From GCA-2689995 sp964529325 (GTDB taxonomy: Bacteria > Fidelibacterota > Marinisomatia > SCGC-AAA003-L08 > GCA-2689995): a stretch of 19,649 nt of DNA. The notes beneath the pieces were generated by a model, which saw only the letters and a program-made list of their open reading frames with translations, did not search any database and was not told where the DNA came from. Below, in pieces: positions 7,934-15,489 of the stretch (positions are counted from its first letter, which is position 1; every line of letters starts with the position of its first letter). A program made the position numbers and the translations under genes. The DNA is taken from the NCBI GenBank assembly GCA_964529325.1, contig CAZGWH010000045.1:1-19649 (forward strand), in the 5' to 3' direction.

Positions 7934-8935
7934 TCATATCATTTCTTTTAAAATATCAATTAAATCAACAACTCTGTTTGAATAACCCCATTCATTATCA
8001 TACCAATTTAATGTTCGTAAATATTTACCACCAATCAAACTGGTACATTCGACATCATAAATTGATGAACTTGAATTTCCAATAATATCATTTGATACAA
8101 TTGGAGATTTTGAATATTCTAAAATATTTTTCATATTATTACTTTTTGAAGCTTCTTCAATTACATTATTCACTTCTTCAATTGAAACTTTTCTCTCTAA
8201 TTCAACAAATAAATCGACAACAGATCCATCGGGTACTGGAACTCTAGATGCTATTCCATCTAATTTACCATCTAATTCAGGTAAAACTTTTCCAACTGCT
8301 TTTGCAGCACCAGTTGAAGTAGGAATTATATTTTCAGCGGCAGCTCTTGATCTACGCCAATCTTTATGAGGAACATCGGCAAGTCTTTGATCATTTGTAT
8401 ATGCATGAACCGTATTTATAACTCCATTAACTATACCAAAATTATCATTTAATATCTTGGCCATTGGTGCTAGGCAATTTGTAGTACAACTTGCATTTGA
8501 AATAATTCTATCTGATGGCTTTAATCCATCATTATTTACACCCAATACAATTGTGCTGTCTATTTCATCTTTTGCGGGAACAGTTAATATTACCTTTTTC
8601 GCTCCAGCTATTAAATGGTTTTCTAATTGTTTTTTTAGCCTAAATACACCTGTAGCTTCAATTACAATATCAACTTCTAGCTTTTCCCAAGGGAGTAGAG
8701 AAGGGTCACTTTCATTTAGTAAATTTACATTTTGTCCAGGGGTTGTTAATATTCCATCAGTATAATTAACATTACCTTTAAAATTACCCATGACGGTATC
8801 ATACCTAAGTAAATATGCTAAAATTTCAGGATCACTTAAGTCATTTATTGCGACTATATTATGCTTATTATCTGAAGATAAAATACGATAAACAGATCTT
8901 CCAATACGACCGAAACCATTAATTGCAATATTCAT
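7934..8935 (-). CDS. gap: Glyceraldehyde-3-phosphate dehydrogenase (NAD-type, canonical)
   Basis: Cytosolic glycolytic/gluconeogenic enzyme that oxidises and phosphorylates glyceraldehyde 3-phosphate with NAD. From the ATG at 8935 the protein is 333 residues, the normal family length. It has the Rossmann motif NGFGRIG near the N-terminus, an Asp after the second strand (AINDLSD, as in NAD users), catalytic Cys150 in SNASCTTNC, His177 in TVHAYTNDQ, the phosphate-site motifs TSTGAAK and SRVPVPDGS, and the C-terminal WYDNEWGYSNRVVD. The frame extends upstream to an ATG at 8956, but the start at 8935 is preferred because MNIAINGFG is the family N-terminus. GGAG lies 10 bases upstream of it, inside the end of the preceding gene, whose stop is one base before this ATG. 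That arrangement suggests translational coupling with the divergent paralogue. Confidence 0.97.
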   Translation of the reverse strand: MNIAINGFGRIGRSVYRILSSDNKHNIVAINDLSDPEILAYLLRYDTVMGNFKGNVNYTDGILTTPGQNVNLLNESDPSLLPWEKLEVDIVIEATGVFRLKKQLENHLIAGAKKVILTVPAKDEIDSTIVLGVNNDGLKPSDRIISNASCTTNCLAPMAKILNDNFGIVNGVINTVHAYTNDQRLADVPHKDWRRSRAAAENIIPTSTGAAKAVGKVLPELDGKLDGIASRVPVPDGSVVDLFVELERKVSIEEVNNVIEEASKSNNMKNILEYSKSPIVSNDIIGNSSSSIYDVECTSLIGGKYLRTLNWYDNEWGYSNRVVDLIDILKEMI

Positions 8936-8936
8936 A

Positions 8937-9935
8937 TTATTTTTTCTCCAATTCATTATAAGCTAAAATAACATCAATAACTCTTGATGCATGATTAAAT
9001 CCATTATCATACCATGAAAGTGTTTTTATCATATTTTGCCCTATTTTTAGTGTACCTTTTAAATCAAAAACAACGGTTTCAGACATTCCTATCACATCAG
9101 ATGAAACAATAGGATCTTCAACCGTTTTTATTAATTCTGGAAATTTATTACTTTCTTTTATTAATAGATTATTTACATCATTCACCGTAATGGTATTACT
9201 TTCAAATACAGTTGTTAAATCTAACATTGAACCAAATTGAACAGGTACATTTAGAGCAGAACTCATAATTTTATTTTTAAACTTTGGGATTATTTGTTGA
9301 ATTATTCCAGCAGATTTATTTTTATTTGGTATAATATTTTCAGCTGCAGAACGACTTCTTCTAAAATCTACCCCTGCAACATCTTGTAATGGTTGTTCAC
9401 TTGTATATGAATGAATTGTCATCATATTTGCAAAATTAATACTAAATGCATTGTCCAAAATATTTAATAATATTGCCATTGCATTAGTCGTTGAAGAACC
9501 AGCAGAAATTATTTCATCATTTTTATTAACATCTTTCTCATTTATTCCAGGGATAATTATTCTATCAATATTATCATCTGGCAAAGATGTAAGTATCACT
9601 TTCTTTGCACCAGCGACTAAATGTTTTTGAAGCGTAATTCCTGATAGATATTTTCCTGATGCATCTATCACCCAGTCAACATCCAACGCATCCCATGGAA
9701 TATCTCCTGGTGAAACTGCATTTATAAATCGAGTCTTATTAGTTGGAGTTATAAAATAATTACCACAAATATCAACTGTACAATTATTTCGAGAATCACT
9801 CTCTAATAGATATTTTAAAATATCAGGGTTTCCAATATCGCAAATGGTATTTACTGAAAATTGAGGATCTTTATCCATTTTTGAATAGATATATCTTCCA
9901 ATATGTCCAAAACCCATTATTCCGACTTTTATCAT
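8937..9935 (-). CDS. GAPDH-family pseudo-dehydrogenase lacking the catalytic cysteine
   Basis: A 332-residue, full-length GAPDH homologue with the same domain order as its downstream neighbour: dinucleotide motif MGFGHIG (7-13), AGAKKVILT, conserved His175 (TIHSYTSEQ), FRRSRSAAENIIP and C-terminal LSWYDNGFNHASRVID. Key catalytic positions differ. The active-site SNASCTTNC is SAGSSTTNA here, so Cys is replaced by Ser148; the phosphate-binding TSTGAAK is NKNKSAG; and the Arg of SRVPVPDGS is Asn (ALNVPVQFGS). Phosphorylating GAPDH activity is therefore unlikely. The frame is intact, and the conserved core argues against recent decay. Possible roles are a structural or regulatory subunit of a mixed tetramer with the adjacent GAPDH, or a dehydrogenase with another chemistry; neither is proven. 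Upstream of the ATG is only a weak AGAGAAA. Confidence 0.93.
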   Translation of the reverse strand: MIKVGIMGFGHIGRYIYSKMDKDPQFSVNTICDIGNPDILKYLLESDSRNNCTVDICGNYFITPTNKTRFINAVSPGDIPWDALDVDWVIDASGKYLSGITLQKHLVAGAKKVILTSLPDDNIDRIIIPGINEKDVNKNDEIISAGSSTTNAMAILLNILDNAFSINFANMMTIHSYTSEQPLQDVAGVDFRRSRSAAENIIPNKNKSAGIIQQIIPKFKNKIMSSALNVPVQFGSMLDLTTVFESNTITVNDVNNLLIKESNKFPELIKTVEDPIVSSDVIGMSETVVFDLKGTLKIGQNMIKTLSWYDNGFNHASRVIDVILAYNELEKK

Positions 9936-10007
9936 ATTATTTCTCTTTATTTATTTAGATGTTTAAATAATTATTATATAAAATTTTTCAAATCTTTAAG
10001 TATTGTT
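9936..10007 (-). other. 72-bp AT-rich spacer before the GAPDH pair
   Basis: Separates the last outer-membrane barrel gene from the GAPDH pair. It contains a minus-strand TATAAT-like stretch inside TTTTATATAATAATT, but no clear -35 and no GC-bearing hairpin, so I cannot tell whether the GAPDH genes have their own promoter or are read through from the secretion cluster. Confidence 0.4.
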
Positions 10008-10841
10008 TTAAAATTTATATTGAATTGAAAATATCTGTGGGATTCCAAATGTTGAAGGAAATTTATTTGCAATGCTGTAACTGATTTTCCACTGATTATA
10101 AATTAAATTTATTCCACTGGCATATTGTAACTTTTGATTTGAAATATATTTAATTGATCCAGTAAAATCTATAAATCCTAAATTATAATTAATAAAAGAA
10201 TTTATTGAATTTTCTACTTTAGAGTAATTTATACCAACCCCATAAGAAATTGGTAATTTATTATGATTATTTTGTAATAATAAATTTGTTTGAACTGATG
10301 GAAACGGGGCATTATTATCATCTATGTATAAAACCGAATTTCGAAGTGAAAAATCAACTTGAATATTTTTATAAATAAATTTATTAAAATAAAAATTGGT
10401 AATAATACCATTATATTTTTCTGTATATAAAAGAGTTGAAAATGGCTGAAATTTAATTCCTATATTATAGTTTTTAATTTCTTTACCAATTAACAATGAA
10501 ATTGAAAACCATGAAGCAGGTAGCTTAATTTTTTCTTCGTCATTAGGTATAGATCCATGATAATAAATTTCATTATCCTCCATTATTTCAAATCCTACCG
10601 ATTTAACTAGTGAGGATGAAGTAATCCAAAAGATTGAATGACCCGTAATTCCAGGTAACCAATTTCGAGTATTATATTCTAATAATGAATTTTCATTAAA
10701 TAATTCAGATAAACTATTTACACCGAGATTAGAAGAAGTTTGTGTAGATAATGCATTTGAATTTATGGGTATATTTAAAGCATCTAAGCCAATTGAAAAT
10801 ATTTGTGATATACATAAAAAGTAAATTGTTTTAAAGTTCAT
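10008..10841 (-). CDS. Predicted outer-membrane beta-barrel, possibly PorV/PorQ-like
   Basis: A 277-residue protein with an N-terminal signal (MNFKTIYFLCISQIFS). The rest alternates polar and hydrophobic/aromatic residues with Tyr/Asn-rich turns (for example YASGINLIYNQWKISYSIAN) and ends in IFSIQYKF, a C-terminal Phe typical of outer-membrane barrels. The early segment (NIPINSNALSTQ ... SELFNENSLLEYN) has a faint PorV/PorQ-family layout, but the diagnostic MGG motif is missing. Its ATG overlaps the stop of the PorV-like gene by four bases (ATGA), so the two are probably co-translated and may act together. Barrel prediction is by eye; function is not recognised with certainty. Confidence 0.75.
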   Translation of the reverse strand: MNFKTIYFLCISQIFSIGLDALNIPINSNALSTQTSSNLGVNSLSELFNENSLLEYNTRNWLPGITGHSIFWITSSSLVKSVGFEIMEDNEIYYHGSIPNDEEKIKLPASWFSISLLIGKEIKNYNIGIKFQPFSTLLYTEKYNGIITNFYFNKFIYKNIQVDFSLRNSVLYIDDNNAPFPSVQTNLLLQNNHNKLPISYGVGINYSKVENSINSFINYNLGFIDFTGSIKYISNQKLQYASGINLIYNQWKISYSIANKFPSTFGIPQIFSIQYKF

Positions 10842-11788
10842 AATTTAAAATCCCAAGTAAATACATGACTATTTTGTTCATTATACCCCCCAATCATTAA
10901 TGCATAATTTATATTTAAATAATTATTCACAGGAATACCAAACCCACAAGATACATTTATTGAATTGTACCCTACGCGTAAATATATTGGTAAATTAAAA
11001 TTAATTAATTTATATTCAATCCCTAACTTATTTAACCTGCCTATAAAACCAAAATTAATATCATTATAATAATCTGTCTGTAATAAAATCTTCATTTGAT
11101 TTAAGTAATTATAACTTAATGCACCAGAGTAAATAGTTGGATAATATTCATTATAATCTCTAATGGTTCCATCATTCATATTAATTTTCCAATTAGATTT
11201 TCCATTGATATTTTTTATTGTAAATGCTAAAAATAAATTATTAAAAGGATTAGCAAGAATACCAAAATCAATACCTAATCCAGTTGATTTCACCTCTTCT
11301 ATTAAACGCTGAAAATATATATTTAATTTTAATCCAATCGAAATATTTTTAATTGGAGAAACCCCAAAAGAGAAAAAACCATGATGATTTGACCATGTGA
11401 AATTTTCTGTAATTATTCCTGTATATCCACGACCAATTATTTCTTTCACTCCATTTGAAATATATCCAATACTCCCATTTGCTTTAGGTGGAATTTTAAA
11501 GTTTATAATCATTGATTGATAATATCTATCTAGAGATTTATTTTGAACAGATGCTCCACCTGAAATTTTTTTATTAATTAGTAATGCTGGATTATTAAAT
11601 GCCCCAAAAACATTATCATCATTAATAATATTAACTCCTCCCATTGCATTACTTTGAGCATCTGGAGAAATAATAGAAAATCCTCCTTGAAATCCACCCA
11701 TAGGTAAATTATTTGGAATTAAAATAGAAAGAAAAAACAAGATGATTAAAATAATTTTATTCAATTGATTACCACTAGTTTTGTCCAT
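10838..11788 (-). CDS. PorV/PorQ-family outer-membrane protein (type IX secretion)
   Basis: A 316-residue outer-membrane beta-barrel. The N-terminus carries a hydrophobic signal (KIILIILFFLSILIP). The segment DAQSNAMGGVNIINDDNVFG followed by AFNNPALL is the hallmark of the PorV/PorQ/UPF0164-type family (SNAMGG then NPA). Later strands (IGLKLNIYFQRL, VDFGIL-like, IYLRVGYNSINVSCGFGIP, LNINYALM) follow the family pattern. PorV in Bacteroidetes caps or shuttles T9SS cargo from SprA to the attachment complex; that role here is inferred from homology and from sprA and a T9SS cargo gene in the same cluster. The ATG start overlaps the preceding gene by 28 bases without a Shine-Dalgarno. A TTG at 11764 (TTGA overlap with the preceding stop) would give (M)NKIILIIL, a more typical signal peptide, so the start is uncertain by 8 residues. 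Confidence 0.85.
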   Translation of the reverse strand: MDKTSGNQLNKIILIILFFLSILIPNNLPMGGFQGGFSIISPDAQSNAMGGVNIINDDNVFGAFNNPALLINKKISGGASVQNKSLDRYYQSMIINFKIPPKANGSIGYISNGVKEIIGRGYTGIITENFTWSNHHGFFSFGVSPIKNISIGLKLNIYFQRLIEEVKSTGLGIDFGILANPFNNLFLAFTIKNINGKSNWKINMNDGTIRDYNEYYPTIYSGALSYNYLNQMKILLQTDYYNDINFGFIGRLNKLGIEYKLINFNLPIYLRVGYNSINVSCGFGIPVNNYLNINYALMIGGYNEQNSHVFTWDFKL

Positions 11789-13356
11789 ATATTTTTTGTT
11801 TGAGATAATAAATTACAAAAATAAACTCCATTTGCTACAATTTGATTTAAATTATTTCGGCCATTCCAAATGATTTCAATCTCATCATCAATTGAACGAA
11901 GATCATTTATTTCTATAACTTTATTCATTGAAAAATCATAAATTATTAATTTATTTGGGATAAAATTAGGTTTTGAAATAAATCGAACATGTCCATCACC
12001 ATTTAACTGATTGTTTGAGTTTACAAAAAATGGATTAGGGTATGCATAGAATGGTTCGGGTTGTTCCCAAAATCGGTATGTATTCCAATTTAATCCTATA
12101 TTTTCTGTTTTACCAATTCCATCACCTGTTCCTACAAATAAATACTCATTTGTTTCAGCAACACTATAAACCGAATTTGATAAAATTTCTTCAACAATAT
12201 CACCATTTAAGTTATATTCAATTGGCCGTGATATTTTTTCAAAATAATGTCCATCCTCTGAATAATATAATCCTTTATCAGAAGCAATATAAACTTTTTC
12301 TTCAAAAGTTGAAATATTAAATACTTTTAATTCTAATTCTGTTATCATATTTGAAACAGACCAAGTCGCACCCAAATCACTTGAATAAGATACACTGTTT
12401 TGTTCAGTAATATTAGTACTCCAGGTGATTGCCCAAATTTTAGGATTAAGTGAATATTCTAACTCTTGAATTGAAAATCCAATAACCCAGTTACCTGATA
12501 TCCCATCATGCTCTGATGTATAATGCGTCCAACTTACACAATTATTTTCCATTATAATTCCTTTATTTATCCCATTTGCAGTACCAACCCAAATAATAGA
12601 ATCTCCTTGTGATTCAACGGCAAAACCTTTATGATTATGATTACCACCATTTATAGGATCATTTGGATCCAATGTATAATAGGTGGGTAATCCTTCATCG
12701 CAGGATAAATTATAGCTCGCATCCTGTGGTAATGGGAGGATTTCCCATGAAGCCTCTTCTCCTTCGATAATAGGTGCATTATTCCTAAATTTAATCCGCC
12801 TAATTCCACCGGCCCAATTTGCTGTATAAATATAATCTCCAGAAACGGTAATATCATAAGAAACATTATTAATTGCTACCGTTACTGCCAACTGTTTTAT
12901 AGTTTCACCATACCAATCTGTGTACAAATATACATCGTTATCAGGAATTGGATCTATTGGTTGAGAAAAATATGTCCATGTTTCTCCATAATCTTGTGAA
13001 ATTGAAATCCCAGTTCCCATCGACATATAATCACCTTGAGCCAAAGTATCAGTTACTCCAGAAACAACAATAATTGAATCATTCACAAATAATGCTGGGT
13101 TCCCACCTCTTGGTAATTCTATTTCGTTAATGGAATAAAATAAAGGGGTTCCATTTTGAATAATACTTTTTCCAAGTCCTCCACCAGTACCATAAAAAAT
13201 TAATTCATCAGATGAGATTTCAATATCAATTACTCCATTTGATGGTAACGAATTAGAATTATCTCTATGAAGCAATATATTATTGTTAATTTCAAAATTA
13301 AATGGAGGTATCGATAAACAAATACTATAAAATATGGCGAATATTATTTTATTCAA
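11761..13356 (-). CDS. Secreted Asp-box (BNR-like) propeller protein with T9SS sorting domain
   Basis: Exported protein of 531 residues from a TTG start at 13356. That start is chosen because GGAGG lies 6 bases upstream and it begins a signal peptide ((M)NKIIFAIFYSICLS). An ATG at 13416 in the same frame would overlap the lipoprotein gene by 68 bases and spoil the signal. The body contains several Asp-box/BNR-like repeats (SISQDYGETWTYF, SYSSDLGATWSVS, YYSEDGHYFEKIS, TENIGLNWNTY) interspersed with IWVGTANGI, VYIASDKGLYY and LFVGTGDGIG, indicating a seven- or eight-blade beta-propeller like those of sortilin or photosystem-assembly-factor relatives. The last ~95 residues form a T9SS-type sorting domain (FYAYPNPFFVN ... 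LIIYDFSMNKV ... NGVYFCNL). No hydrolase residues could be assigned. It sits directly upstream of the PorV-like gene, its plausible export partner. Confidence 0.88.
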   Translation of the reverse strand: MNKIIFAIFYSICLSIPPFNFEINNNILLHRDNSNSLPSNGVIDIEISSDELIFYGTGGGLGKSIIQNGTPLFYSINEIELPRGGNPALFVNDSIIVVSGVTDTLAQGDYMSMGTGISISQDYGETWTYFSQPIDPIPDNDVYLYTDWYGETIKQLAVTVAINNVSYDITVSGDYIYTANWAGGIRRIKFRNNAPIIEGEEASWEILPLPQDASYNLSCDEGLPTYYTLDPNDPINGGNHNHKGFAVESQGDSIIWVGTANGINKGIIMENNCVSWTHYTSEHDGISGNWVIGFSIQELEYSLNPKIWAITWSTNITEQNSVSYSSDLGATWSVSNMITELELKVFNISTFEEKVYIASDKGLYYSEDGHYFEKISRPIEYNLNGDIVEEILSNSVYSVAETNEYLFVGTGDGIGKTENIGLNWNTYRFWEQPEPFYAYPNPFFVNSNNQLNGDGHVRFISKPNFIPNKLIIYDFSMNKVIEINDLRSIDDEIEIIWNGRNNLNQIVANGVYFCNLLSQTKNIWTKLVVIN

Positions 13357-14662
13357 AACAATCCTCCATGCAAGTAGATTCATTTTCAAAACCATCAGAA
13401 CAAATACCATCTCCACATTTTAAAACCCATAAAGATTTTTCAAATTGAGATTCATTTTTTAAAGTATTTCTTTTATTCAACTTGTCATATACATTAAATC
13501 TAAATATTGCTCTCCCTGTTTTTCCCTCCTCTTCAGGGGTATCACTTTTAGCAGGTTTCATAGGGATTATTGTTTTAAACCGATATGTATTTTTTTCTAC
13601 CCAATTATGATATTCCATATTCCAAGATGGATCAGAAATAAAAGCATCTACTCCTTCTTCAGGAAATAAATCATTTGTTAATTCAGCAACATTAATTAAA
13701 TATTTTACATTTTTTATATCGTTTCCATAATTTGCATCAAAAACATTAACAAAAAACTCTAATGATGTATACAGAGTATCATGCAACATAATCGAATCTG
13801 GCATTTCAATTGAAATTATTTTAGGTGCAAAATTATAAATTAAATCAAAATTTTCAATTATATTTATTTTATTTGAATATGATAATGAAAACTGATATTC
13901 ACCCGATAAAAACTGATTAGGATTAATTAATGAATGGAAAATATTATTCTGTTCAATTATATCACCATTATTACCATTATCAAATAAAGTTAATTCTATA
14001 TTTAATGGTGGTTTCGGTATGTAAATACGGAATAATTCTGTAATCCCACTTTCAATTGCAGGAAATAAAAATTGACTTGTTACTAAATAATTATTAAAAC
14101 TTTCTATTGAATTTGGATAAACTTCAACAAGAGAATCAATTTCTACTCCAATTAATTCAAATTGAAACCATTGAATATCTGTAGTTGAAATTAAATAAAT
14201 TGGGAATGAATAAGTTTCTATATCAAACTGACCAAACTTAAACTGATGCCAATTTAAATCCATATCGTAATTACAACTATTATCATCTTCAACGGCATAA
14301 GAGTCATAATTAACTGCTAGCTCATCCATACAACCTCTATTATTTGAATTCCCATATATACAATTTGACTCTTCTAACTTGATATTCATTGAAATATTAA
14401 CAGACATTAAACTATCATTTTCAATACAGCCAATAATATTTTGAGGAGATTCAATCCATGCTAAAGATGCAGATAATGTAGAATCTGAATCGATTTGATT
14501 TTCTCCAAATGAAACAGAGGTAAATATTTGATTCAACTCTTGGTTGTAATCAATAAAAACAATTGGATCATTATCAGTATTTAATGAAATTGGATCACTA
14601 ATTTCACATGAAATAATAATGATACTACATAACATAACAATTAATTGAATAGTAGTTTTCAT
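13349..14662 (-). CDS. Predicted lipoprotein with GCMD cassette and Cys-rich C-terminus
   Basis: A 437-residue protein from the ATG at 14662, two bases after the prmA stop. An in-frame ATG at 14701 would add 13 residues inside prmA and displace the signal. The N-terminus MKTTIQLIVMLCSIIIISC is a lipoprotein-type signal with Cys19 as probable lipidation site. Residues ~109-130 are a diverged GCMDELAVNYDSYAVEDDNS cassette ending in Cys, also seen in the secreted proteins at 1-1649 and 4442-7648. The middle is beta-rich with no recognised domain; ~272-400 may be Ig-like (NFAPKIISIEMPDSI ... FRFNVYDKLNKRN). The tail CGDGICSDGFENESTCMEDC is a four-cysteine, Asp/Glu-rich motif that could bind Ca or be disulfide-bonded. 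Function is unknown. The position between sprA-linked genes and a T9SS cargo suggests an envelope role. Confidence 0.85.
   Translation of the reverse strand: MKTTIQLIVMLCSIIIISCEISDPISLNTDNDPIVFIDYNQELNQIFTSVSFGENQIDSDSTLSASLAWIESPQNIIGCIENDSLMSVNISMNIKLEESNCIYGNSNNRGCMDELAVNYDSYAVEDDNSCNYDMDLNWHQFKFGQFDIETYSFPIYLISTTDIQWFQFELIGVEIDSLVEVYPNSIESFNNYLVTSQFLFPAIESGITELFRIYIPKPPLNIELTLFDNGNNGDIIEQNNIFHSLINPNQFLSGEYQFSLSYSNKINIIENFDLIYNFAPKIISIEMPDSIMLHDTLYTSLEFFVNVFDANYGNDIKNVKYLINVAELTNDLFPEEGVDAFISDPSWNMEYHNWVEKNTYRFKTIIPMKPAKSDTPEEEGKTGRAIFRFNVYDKLNKRNTLKNESQFEKSLWVLKCGDGICSDGFENESTCMEDCFE
13363..13367 (-). promoter_or_regulatory. Ribosome binding site deciding a TTG start
   Basis: Minus-strand GGAGG, 6 bases before the TTG at 13356, inside the last codons of the lipoprotein gene. 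No similar signal precedes the alternative ATG codons in that frame. Confidence 0.75.
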
Positions 14663-14664
14663 AA

Positions 14665-15489
14665 TTAATTTGTAGGATGAGATATATTTATTAACATCCA
14701 TTCACCTTTGTATTCAATATTATTTAAATGAAAATTATTTTCTTTTAAAATCTCTAATATCTCACCTTTATCTGTTTTTAATAATCCAGTCAAAAAAATA
14801 TCAGATTTAATAGACTTATTTAAAAGAGGTATTAATTTAACAATAATATGTTTATTAATATTTGCTAAAATTATATCAAAATCAAACTGTTCCCATTTTA
14901 ATACATCTTCAATAAATAATGGGATTTTATCTACTAAAGTATTTAATTCTAAATTTTCATTAAAATTATCTTTACAATCTTCATCGAACTCAACAGCTGT
15001 TACTGATTTTGCACCTAGTTTCATTCCTGCAATTGATAAAACACCACTTCCAGAACCTAAATCTAAAATAGACATATCTTTTTTTACTATTTTTATTAAC
15101 TGTTCTAGTATTAAATATGTTGTTTCATGATGCCCTGTTCCGAATGCCATTCCAGGTTTAATTTTAATTTCAATCCCATTCGTCTTTTCAGTATGCCAAT
15201 CTGGAATTACTGTAATTTTATCATTAATATTTATTGGAATAAAATTATCTTTCCAGGCTAAATGCCAATCTTCTTTAGTTTGTTCATTAAATATAAATTT
15301 AATTTTATCATTATAAATATGATTTTTCAATAATTGATTAACATATTTAAAATCTTGATTTTCAATATAATGAATATGTTTTTGATTCTCTTCTTCAAGA
15401 CCTTTTGAAAATTGAAATACATCGGCACTTACAATTTCTAAGAAATCCAATTTTCCACTTATTGAAAGTTTTTGCCAAGAATCACTCAT
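14665..15489 (-). CDS. prmA: Ribosomal protein L11 methyltransferase
   Basis: Cytosolic SAM-dependent enzyme that methylates ribosomal protein L11. The 274-residue protein is slightly shorter than the E. coli enzyme. The N-terminal substrate-recognition part ends near EDWHLAWKDNFIPI (~73-86). The catalytic part shows the PrmA signature KPGMAFGTGHHETT (~111-124), SAM motif ILDLGSGSGVLSIAG (~141-155), acidic ribose-binding AVEFDEDC, and DIILANINKH (~205-214), and ends GEWMLINI. The start ATG overlaps the stop of the M28 gene by one base (TAATG), with GGAAG upstream. It is a housekeeping gene embedded in an envelope/secretion cluster; I see nothing linking its function to secretion. Confidence 0.95.
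   Translation of the reverse strand: MSDSWQKLSISGKLDFLEIVSADVFQFSKGLEEENQKHIHYIENQDFKYVNQLLKNHIYNDKIKFIFNEQTKEDWHLAWKDNFIPININDKITVIPDWHTEKTNGIEIKIKPGMAFGTGHHETTYLILEQLIKIVKKDMSILDLGSGSGVLSIAGMKLGAKSVTAVEFDEDCKDNFNENLELNTLVDKIPLFIEDVLKWEQFDFDIILANINKHIIVKLIPLLNKSIKSDIFLTGLLKTDKGEILEILKENNFHLNNIEYKGEWMLINISHPTN

Noticed and set aside
8936..8956. Upstream ATG giving GAPDH seven extra residues
   Set aside because: The extra residues (MNWRKNN) are encoded by the end of the preceding gene and are not part of the family N-terminus; the ATG at 8935 starts exactly at the conserved MNIAINGFG.
8937..9935. Erythrose-4-phosphate dehydrogenase or glyceraldehyde dehydrogenase identity for the divergent GAPDH
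   Set aside because: The GAPDH-fold enzymes I considered, including erythrose-4-phosphate dehydrogenase, use the catalytic Cys, which is Ser here.
14663..14701. Upstream ATG for the lipoprotein
   Set aside because: It would place 13 residues before the lipoprotein signal and overlap prmA; the ATG at 14662 gives a clean lipoprotein-type N-terminus two bases after the prmA stop.
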